A stretch of DNA of 64,000 nucleotides, from NCBI GenBank assembly GCA_030063045.1, contig JAQSEB010000111.1, forward strand, positions 1,054,001-1,118,000. The letters are read 5' to 3'. The notes beneath the pieces are model-generated. The model was not told where the DNA came from and ran no database searches. It was given only the letters and a program-made list of their open reading frames with translations. Of this stretch, positions 56,548-64,000 are shown one piece after another. Each line of letters opens with the position of its first letter. The stretch's first letter is position 1. The DNA comes from Pratylenchus scribneri. Lineage: Eukaryota; Nematoda; Chromadorea; Rhabditida; Pratylenchidae. The translations under genes and the position numbers were made by a program.

Positions 56548-56995
56548 TTTGAATTAGAAATATTTTTTATTTTTTGTTGGATTTGAATTCAATTCGAATT
56601 TGTCCCTCTTTTATAGGTTTAGAATTGTTCAAAAATCAGAATTTGTTTTGTTTGCCTTTGTTCTTTTTTTGGTCGATGTTTTTGTCAATTTCAAAGTTTT
56701 TGCATATTTTTCAATAATAATATTGTGAATTTTCCATTCCTAAAATGGCAATTCACATTTATTTTTATTTTCACAGTCGAAGTAAACATCATTGACCAAA
56801 TTCGCTAACATAAACAAAATTTGCATAATTTAAAAATGAATGGTCTTTTGATTCAATAAAAACAAAAAAATGAACATTCATTGTCATTGATAAACATGTT
56901 TATTTAAATTACAAAATTCCATGATGTGAAAATGAAAAAATAAATAAATAAAAATAAATGGTAGGAAGAGGAATCCCATTTAAAATTCTGAATTA
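56548..56995. other. AT-rich spacer
   Basis: Holds the promoter of the Cys-rich gene and the 3' flank of the galectin-like gene. Nothing else seen. Confidence 0.5.
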
Positions 56996-59900
56996 TTAGA
57001 CAATTTGAATATCGCTGGTCAAGGCCAAAACTTGATGATCATTTCCATCTTCCGCGCCATTCACCTGTGAATTTTAATCAAATTTTCCTTATCCATCTTC
57101 CTATTTTATTTTCTACCACAATATAGTCGATGGCCCATGGAGGCACGGCCAATGCCTTATATTCATATTTGATTGGATTCGCCGAACCCAAATTGTCCAA
57201 ATGGATTTGGTATTCTTCATCGGTGATGGCAATTTTCAAATTGAATTGTTGACCATTTTCAAGCGGAGGATTCAGCGAATATTTATGCTCATTTTGGTTA
57301 TTAATCAGCCAACTTCCATTCTAAAATATTCCAATAAAATAATAACAATATAGATTTTAGTCAAACCAAATAGCTGTTGAGGTCCATTGTTTCGTCAAAG
57401 AGGCTGAAATTAGCCTGGAAAATTGTTTGACCATCTAAATTTTTTCATTGGGATTCATTTTCAAATAAATGTTTGACAAACATTTTGGGTCCCAGCCAAG
57501 TGCTTGGTAGAAGAAATTCACCGAAAATGAATTCCCCTTCCTCCCTTGAATTTTTGGCATTTTGATGGTCCCCTGAATGGTGATGGATTTTCCGGCACTC
57601 AATGATTTTTTTTCATCAATTTGCTTAATCCATCGAGGCAAAGGTGGGAATACTGAGCATGCCAAGTCCAATTCCATTTCCTCAATGTCATCAACAAGCT
57701 TCAAATATACAGAAATTTATAAAAATTTTATTTCTTTACTTTTTCCATTATTTTCTTTTCTATGAAATCAAAAAAAATCCCAAATATCTCCAAAATATTT
57801 TTATGACCCTTTTTGGACTTGCCTGAACAAATTTGGTGGTCCACAATGGAATGATGGCTTTCTGATCCTTTTGATGTCTATCGTTGTTATTCACACGAAT
57901 TATGAATCCAGGAACTCCTTCAATTGTTTTCCCAGCTTCGATGGCCAAAGTGAATTGGTCGCCGGGCAGGGCAATCGGACTATGGCCAAAGGAAATGGAA
58001 TCTTCTTGTCTTTCATTTCTACTATCAGTCTCATTTTCAATCAAAATAAATGTGCTTGTTTGAAATTGTAATTTTTCATCCGGATTATCAAAGTCGATTA
58101 GAATTTGCAATGGTGTATCCCCAACTTAAATATTTTTAAATTTGTTTTTTGTTTTTTTTTTGAATAAATTTACCTATTTCACTGAATTGGCTAGAATCAT
58201 GTTGAAGATTGATGGCAAATTTTGTGCCAGCTTTGCCGCTAATGCAAATTTTGTCGCCTTCATGGAACAAATGTGGCAATGTATAAACTTTGGTTTTATT
58301 GCCCTCAAATGTTGTCTGAATTTATGTGTCCATTTTGAATATATTAAATCTTCATTACCTTATTTAAAATTTCCGGTTCCGAGAGCAATTGAATATCACC
58401 AAGAAACTGAAATATTCATTTAATTGACTAATTAATTATTTTATTCACTTACTTGAATCCAATTTAATAACCAAATTGGAAAATTCAGGTAAATATGTTT
58501 AGTAACGGTTCGCTCATCATTCTCCACATTTATAATGATCGTAAAATTCGTTTTTTCCGTTGTTTTGGCTGTTACTATAATTCGACATTCAAAAACTAAG
58601 CCCGCGCGGAATGGATTAACATTCTTCTCTTTGGTTGTATTTCCAAATACCCATTGTTTCTAATTTTGCATGAAAATGAATTATTAATTTATTTTAATAA
58701 TTACGAGATAACTGCTGGTGGTCAAACTATCTTCAGCAAAATCTACGCGAATCCGCAACATTATAAAGCCAACTGCAGATTTACAAAAATCATTTAAAAA
58801 TATAAATTTTTTCTTTTTAATTTACTGAATTTGTGCCATTCCTGCGCATCATGCAACAAATTTATCTCCCAAAAATTGGCATTCTCCGTTGATTTTGCCC
58901 GAATTCTGAATTCGATTTGGGAAATGTGCACAATGTCATTCAATTTATGGACAATTGGGGCACTCAAATAGTACATTGCTGCGGACTATTTTTTAAATTA
59001 AATTACTAATTTAATTGAATTGAATAAAATTTACATACACTTCCCTGCACAATTTTCTCCTTTTTCAACATTTTTGCATCGCCTTTCAAATACAAAAATT
59101 CCGTTCTACTGTCCAGCATCGTTTTATTCCACCATTTTTTCCACCATATTCTTTGAATAATCGTATTTTGGTCGCCATAGGCAATGTCTTGAAAATAACG
59201 ATGGAAAATGATTTCCAAATGAATTTTCTTTCCCTGCGGCAATCCAAGTGCAATTGTCTATTTTTATAATTTAAATTAATTAAATTATTTTGAATTTTAC
59301 ACTATTATCCGTAAAAATTGTGGTTGTCACGTTCATTTTCATTCCCCAGAACCATTTCGTCTTATCGCTATTCGCCAACATCACAATCAATTTTGTACCA
59401 TTTTCAGCCACCAAAATATCCAAAATTATTTTCTGATCTTCTTTCAATCCATCCAAATTAATGTAAAAATCCATTTCCTTTGCCGGACATTCATTATTGC
59501 CCATCAATATTGTCTCCTTTTCCTCCGGCTCCTGTTCATCCGTTGGTTTGGTGAACGGAAAAACAAATTTAATTTAAAAATAAAGAAAACGAATTAAACC
59601 AACCCAAACATCCATTAGGCAATCGCAGCTTCGATAAACAAAAAAGTGAATTTGTTCATCCTCAATTCCTGGCAAAACGTCCAAACCAAGCATCCAAATT
59701 CCAACAAATTGGGATAAACGGGCCCCATTTCCAATATTTTTGTGGAATTCTTCCGACATTTTCCTGTCCACTGTAAATACACGGTATTTTCCTAAAAATT
59801 TTTCTTTGTTATTTCGCTGGATTCATCTATTTTTACCAGTTTTGGGCATTCCAATTGCCGTAAAGAGGGAATCCTCTCGGCCAAAATTCAATGAAAAATG

Positions 59901-61416
59901 TTCGATTTGGCCAAAAATATAACTAAAAATGCATTAAAAATATAATAGATTTTAATAAAATAAATGGTTTACTTATAATATGAAAAAGACATTTTCAATT
60001 GGATGGATTTGCCCTCTTCAATTGTTCGCACCAAAATGCCGTGCCATGGGATTGCACAAGGTCCCCATTGAGCTGATTTTCCGGCACAAAATTCGGCTTG
60101 CTTATTCAAGCAACGTTCAGCCACTTCATTCTATAATATTTTAATAAGATATTTTTAAATTAAATTTTTCGTAAAAGATTTAAATTATTGTATTCTTTCC
60201 GGAAAGAAGGCAAGGCAAATTATTTTTTTCCAAAAAAGGCAACTGGAAAAAGTGCAAATTATTCTTTCCAGAAAAAAATCAAGAGGAAAAAGTGCAAATT
60301 ATTCTTTCCGGAAAAAAGTCAAGAGGAAAAAGTGCAAATTATTCTTTCCGGAAAGAAGATAAGAGGAAAAGTGCAATTATTCTTTCCGGAAAGAAGCCAA
60401 GAGGAAAAGTGCAATTATTCTTTCCGGAAAGATGTCAAGAGAAAAAGTGCAATTATTCTTTCCGGAAAGATGTCAAGAGAAAAAGTGCAATTATTCTTTC
60501 CGGAAAGATGTCAAGAGAAAAAGTGCAATTATTCTTTCCGGAAAGAAGTTAAGAGGAAAAGTGCAATTATTCTTTCCGGAAAGAAGCCAAGAGGAAAAGT
60601 GCAATTATTCTTTCCGGAAAGATGTCAAGAGAAAAAGTGCAATTATTCTTTCCGGAAAGAAGTTAAGAGGAAAGATGCAATTATTCTTTCCGGAAAGAAG
60701 CCAAGAGGAAAAGTGCAATTATTCTTTCCGGAAAGATGTCAAGTGGAAAAGTGCAATTATTCTTTCCGGAAAGAAGTCAAGAGGAAAAGTGCAAATTATT
60801 CTTTCCGGAAAGATGTCAAGTGGAAAAGTGCAATTATTCTTTCCGGAAAGAAGTCAAGAGAAAAAGTGCAATTATTCTTTCCGGAAAGAAATCAAAAGGA
60901 AAAAGTGCAAATTATTTCCTTCAGGAAAAAAGGCAAAATTTATTCCCTCTGCCGATGAAAATCATTCAAATATCCCTTTTTAAATTTTAATTTTAACCAA
61001 CATAGTCTGCGTTGTTGACCCGATATTGATGGGTGAATGCCATCCCAGAGAACATATTTTTGGCATCCAATTGACCAGGATAACAAATTAACAATCTGCA
61101 ATATTTCGCTAAATGCCGAAATGGGACAATGTGGTGAAAGGTTGACCCTTCACTTTCGCAGAAATAACTATTGGGCAAATGGAATCGAAGGCCAAATGAA
61201 CGAATTTTCTCCTGTCCAGGTTGAAGCATGCATTGATCATTGCTCACATATTCGAGCGATTTTTGGCCATCATTCCCGTCAGTCAACAGTATACTATGAG
61301 TGAATTAAATTTCCACATTTTTAAAATTAATGTTTGGAAACTAACGGAACATTTTGCTGACCATTGCTTACAACGAAAATGAGAATGAATAGGGGAAGAA
61401 AAGAAAATCCACCCAT
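56996..61416 (-). CDS. Secreted galectin-like multidomain protein, about 925 aa, with a one-base frame break
   Basis: Sixteen exons: 61416-61346, 61293-61002, 60130-59973, 59922-59837, 59791-59604, 59531-59301, 59257-59039, 58985-58826, 58772-58705, 58659-58453, 58406-58359, 58315-58174, 58124-57823, 57698-57367, 57320-57117, 57064-56996. A signal peptide (FLPLFILIFVVSNG) starts the chain. Several galectin-like units of 130-170 residues follow: NPFRAGLVFECRIIV to LNWIQ ends one, SPIALPGDQFTLAIEAG another, and the last (about 745-915) has NGSWLINNQNEH and NPPLENGQQFNLKIAI, close to the galectin N-x-x-W and FPFxxGxxF landmarks. The sugar-binding H-x-N-x-R is not conserved. In exon 14 a minus-strand A6 run (57440-57445) needs a seventh A to continue NEK-NLDGQTIFQANF. 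Exon length (332) confirms the missing base. The intron after 57823 has GCAAGT. Intron 2 contains the 38-bp satellite. Unlike typical galectins this protein is predicted to use the secretory pathway. Confidence 0.75.
60189..60950. repeat. 38-bp satellite, about 20 copies, in galectin-like intron 2
   Basis: Unit ATTATTCTTTCCGGAAAGAA plus GTCAAGAGGAAAAGTGCA, with variants GATGTCAAGAGAAAA and GAAGCCAAGAGG alternating. Same family and same relative orientation as the array at 6200-6815. The ORFs over it are repeat translations. Confidence 0.92.
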
Positions 61417-61922
61417 GGTGGAAAGGTTTATTGGGAATTAGAGGATAATTCCTTTTTTGATTATTTTATTTGGTAATTTTTTATTTTATAAATTCTGGGA
61501 AATATTTGGAAATAAATGAATGGGCCAAATTTAATTTTTGTGACTTCGAATGATGGACGGTTTAGATTATAATTATAAAATGATGATTAATTCGTCTAAA
61601 TTGGATTGCTCTCCCCTCCGTTCTGTCCCAAATTATTAACAAATTAAATGTACGTTTATGTAAAAAAGATGATATCATCATTTCACTTTATCGAAAAATA
61701 TGAAGCAATATGATATATTACGGTATAACGAAGATTAACGAAAGGAACAATAAAATTAAGAAAAATTAATTTTAATTAATTTATTATATCTTTTTATGGC
61801 CAAATATCTTTTATTCTAGTTGGCAATCGATGCGGCCGCCTGCACTGCTTTTCCAATTCCCTCATCCCTTCATATCCATATCGATTCATTTAGCTTCTTT
61901 TTCAATTATTCAATTGTAAAAA
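61417..61922. promoter_or_regulatory. Divergent intergenic region (galectin-like and 73-aa peptide genes)
   Basis: A 506-bp AT-rich gap between divergent starts. No motif assigned. Confidence 0.4.
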
Positions 61923-62239
61923 ATGAAATTTATATTAATTTCTGTAATTTTTGTCGGAATTTTCCTGCTAGTTAAAATTGACGCAGGTGAAAAATAAAAT
62001 GATATATTTTTCAAAAGAAATTTAAGAAACGAAAGAATCATCGGAGTCGGAACAGAAAGTTTTCCTTCTTGAAGCGGCCAGTCACTCAAAAGAAATGGTT
62101 TATCATCAAAAAAAGAAATTCGAATTAAACAAAATTTATATTTCTTATTTAGCCGGATCCACGTGTTCATTACGAGAAAACAAAAGATGGAAGAACGATT
62201 GCAAAAATGGACATTGATTTGAACAATCGTTGGAGATGA
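61923..62239 (+). CDS. Small secreted peptide precursor, 73 aa
   Basis: Three exons in phase: 61923-61986, 62027-62097, 62153-62239. The signal peptide MKFILISVIFVGIFLLVKID is followed by a polar mature part of about 50 residues without Cys (ETKESSESEQKVFLLEAASH, later YEKTKDGRTIAKMD, ending NNRWR). Short introns of 40 and 55 bases hide it from simple ORF scans. It has few convincing dibasic sites, so a neuropeptide role is not supported. Unknown family. Confidence 0.62.
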
Positions 62240-62611
62240 TAACAGTTTAATGGGAATGCCAGTTGAGTGAAATGGAGAAATTCAATTCATATTTTGTTTC
62301 GGAATAGTCAAAAATTAAAAATATTTTATTTCAAGTTTCCCTTTTTTGATAAACTTTTCTATGAGATGTTTGTTGATTAAAATTATAATTATAACTATTT
62401 GGCTTAATTCGAAAAAGCAACTCCATTGAAAAATTCATTAAAATTAATTTTTTCTAGGATAATTGATATTATTAAAATAATTTTAGTCAATACAATTTAT
62501 TCCACGTCAAATTTTAAAAATGTAAAAGATGAAAATTATAATGAAAAATATTTTAAATATGCAAAGGATGAAATATGTCTTTATAATAAGGCGCAATTTT
62601 GTATTCTCTTC
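62240..62611. other. Spacer
   Basis: AT-rich 3' flanks of convergent genes. Nothing else seen. Confidence 0.5.
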
Positions 62612-64000
62612 TCATTCAGCAGCAGAGGTCCCAGTGCGGAGATTATTGTGTGAAAAATCGTTTCCTATGAATGCCTTCAATTGCTGAATCTCCGTTGATA
62701 TCTCTCCCAGTCCAATTCGACGGCATTCCTCCAACAAACGGTAGCAAAAAGTGTGTTTAAATTGATAAATGGCCTCTTCTTTACCCATTGTAAATCGGTA
62801 CAATTTATTCATGAATTCAACCCGAATTGTTTTGGTAGTGCGGTTTTCCTATTAAATATAAATTCAGAACATCCATTTAGATAATTTTCTCACTACTTAC
62901 CCTCAAAGCCGCATTTCCTTTTTCCAATTTCGTCCAATCGAATTCAATGAAAAAAATTATCTCCAAATAAATATGGGCTCGATCGGCTTCATCAATCAAT
63001 GCCTTCACTCCTTGCGAATTGATTTGGAATTGCTTTGGGTTTGAGAGTGCACTTCGAACTTCCAAATATTTGTGTTTAAGTTTGTTAACATATTGTTCCG
63101 TGAATGGCTTAAAATTTAAAAATGATATCTATATTATTTTAATTTCATTCCTTACCAATTTGTTACTGTTTTTCATTTGATTTACCAATTGGACCATGGA
63201 ATTATCCGCCATCAATATTTTTTCCAGCTAAAAATTAAGCAAAAATTCAATAGGTTTATTTAAAATTAATATAAATTAACCAACCAAGTCTCCCGTCGAC
63301 GATGAATTTTGATTGCCAATTTGTGCGGTGGAATTCGTCAGTTTGATAAAATTGACACGACGATATCCCTCCAATTTTTGTGAGATGTGAGTTGCATATT
63401 TCTCGTCAAAAAAATTCCTCTTATTTACTGAATTCATCCAACCTCGATATTCGTAGTGGAAATTGAATTCATATTCGTCTAAAAATTTGAATATTTTTGT
63501 TAAATAAATATATACTTTTTTTACCTTTTGAAAGTGGAAGAGGCAAAACAATCAGAAATGAATTTGTAAATTGCGAATATTTCATCGGAATCAAGACTCT
63601 CCGATAAGCACAATTCGATTGACACGTTCATTAAAATGGTTGAGTCTTTCAATCAAAAATGATGCAATTTGTTCGCATTGTTCTTTGCAAATTTCCTCAA
63701 ATTTTTCCCGTGTAATTGTGAATGCGCGGCCATGAAGTGTTGGTCCCAAATCCATTTTGACTCTAAAAAATTATATAAGAATTCGATTTAAATAATATTT
63801 TACGTGGCTGAGTCCCTGCATCCAAGCTGTGCTTTAATTCTTTCCATTGCCATTCGAACATTCCGATAAACTGTCCTTTTCTCCTCTTTGCCCATATTCC
63901 TCCAAATTCCCGGCATTTCCAATTTCAATTCTGCCATTTGTCTCTGCACCAATTGAGCGGTGAAATTCTCCCCACCAAAGTCCACAATTCCATCGGCAAA
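62612..64000 (-). CDS. Divergent Hsp70-like protein (5' end outside window)
   Basis: Exons: 64000 (partial)-63804, 63762-about 63525, 63478-63285, 63227-63156, 63107-62901, 62848-62612. The first exon has VDFGGENFTAQLV, equivalent to the Hsp70 phosphate-binding DLGGGTFDVSLL. Exon 2 has FTITREKFEEICKEQCEQIA and VNRIVLIGES, equivalent to the ITRxxFE and VVLVGGS segments, so the nucleotide-binding fold is present but its glycines are partly lost. The remaining exons encode a helical C-terminal part that resembles no usual substrate-binding domain (tail ends GTSAAE, not EEVD). Between about 63590 and 63610 the frame after LIGES meets a TGA, and the frame needed at the next donor differs, so there is a frame break or an unrecognised intron. 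Probably a chaperone-related or degenerating Hsp70 paralogue. Confidence 0.65.

Noticed and set aside
60188..60983. 256-codon and 183-codon ORFs over the array
   Set aside because: Translation of the 38-bp satellite in all three frames in turn. No start context, and it lies in an intron of the minus-strand gene.

Overview
The window looks like nuclear DNA of a nematode. It is strongly AT-rich, genes are cut by many introns (often 40-70 bases) with TTTYAG-like acceptors, and the gene content is nematode-like: Str- and srsx-type chemoreceptors, a PEPT-type peptide transporter, a UDP-glycosyltransferase, a class-3 lipase, a metallothionein, a CA10/11-type carbonic-anhydrase-related protein, ShK domains and small secreted Cys-rich proteins. 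GC-AG introns are unusually common (seven by my reading), which would fit a tylenchid such as a cyst nematode. That species-level guess is inference only. All gene models were built by hand from splice signals and phase continuity, without homology searches.

Layout. 0-12 kb: end of a chemoreceptor gene, a Gln-rich repeat protein, a GC-rich 40-bp satellite, a 39-bp satellite, an F-box-like membrane protein, a long inverted-repeat element and a metallothionein. 12-24 kb: a PEPT (SLC15-like) transporter with a one-base frame break, a complete UGT and an srsx-like receptor, with dispersed repeats in introns. 25-38 kb: a histidine phosphatase with a new N-terminal part, a 514-aa secreted protein, a small orphan and a helical secreted protein with a frame break. 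38-46 kb: a carbonic-anhydrase-related gene and a lipase with a non-AG acceptor. 46-47.4 kb: a Pol III non-coding locus with the RNase P RNA and, about 0.6 kb upstream on the same strand, a second structured RNA that I interpret as RNase MRP RNA. Both have TATA boxes and share an upstream motif at matching spacing. 47-64 kb: a type II membrane protein, a 17-exon secreted protein ending in two ShK domains, a divergent pair of small genes, a 150-aa Cys-rich secreted protein, a 16-exon secreted galectin-like multidomain protein (one-base frame break), a 73-aa secreted peptide, and an Hsp70-like gene running off the right edge.

There is no operon-like functional cluster. Secreted proteins are concentrated between 32 and 62 kb (about nine genes), and non-autonomous repeat families are scattered through introns and spacers. 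The most notable items are the RNase P / putative MRP RNA pair, the GC-AG introns, the galectin-like and ShK architectures, three or four frame or splice breaks in otherwise intact genes, and two related satellite arrays 54 kb apart.
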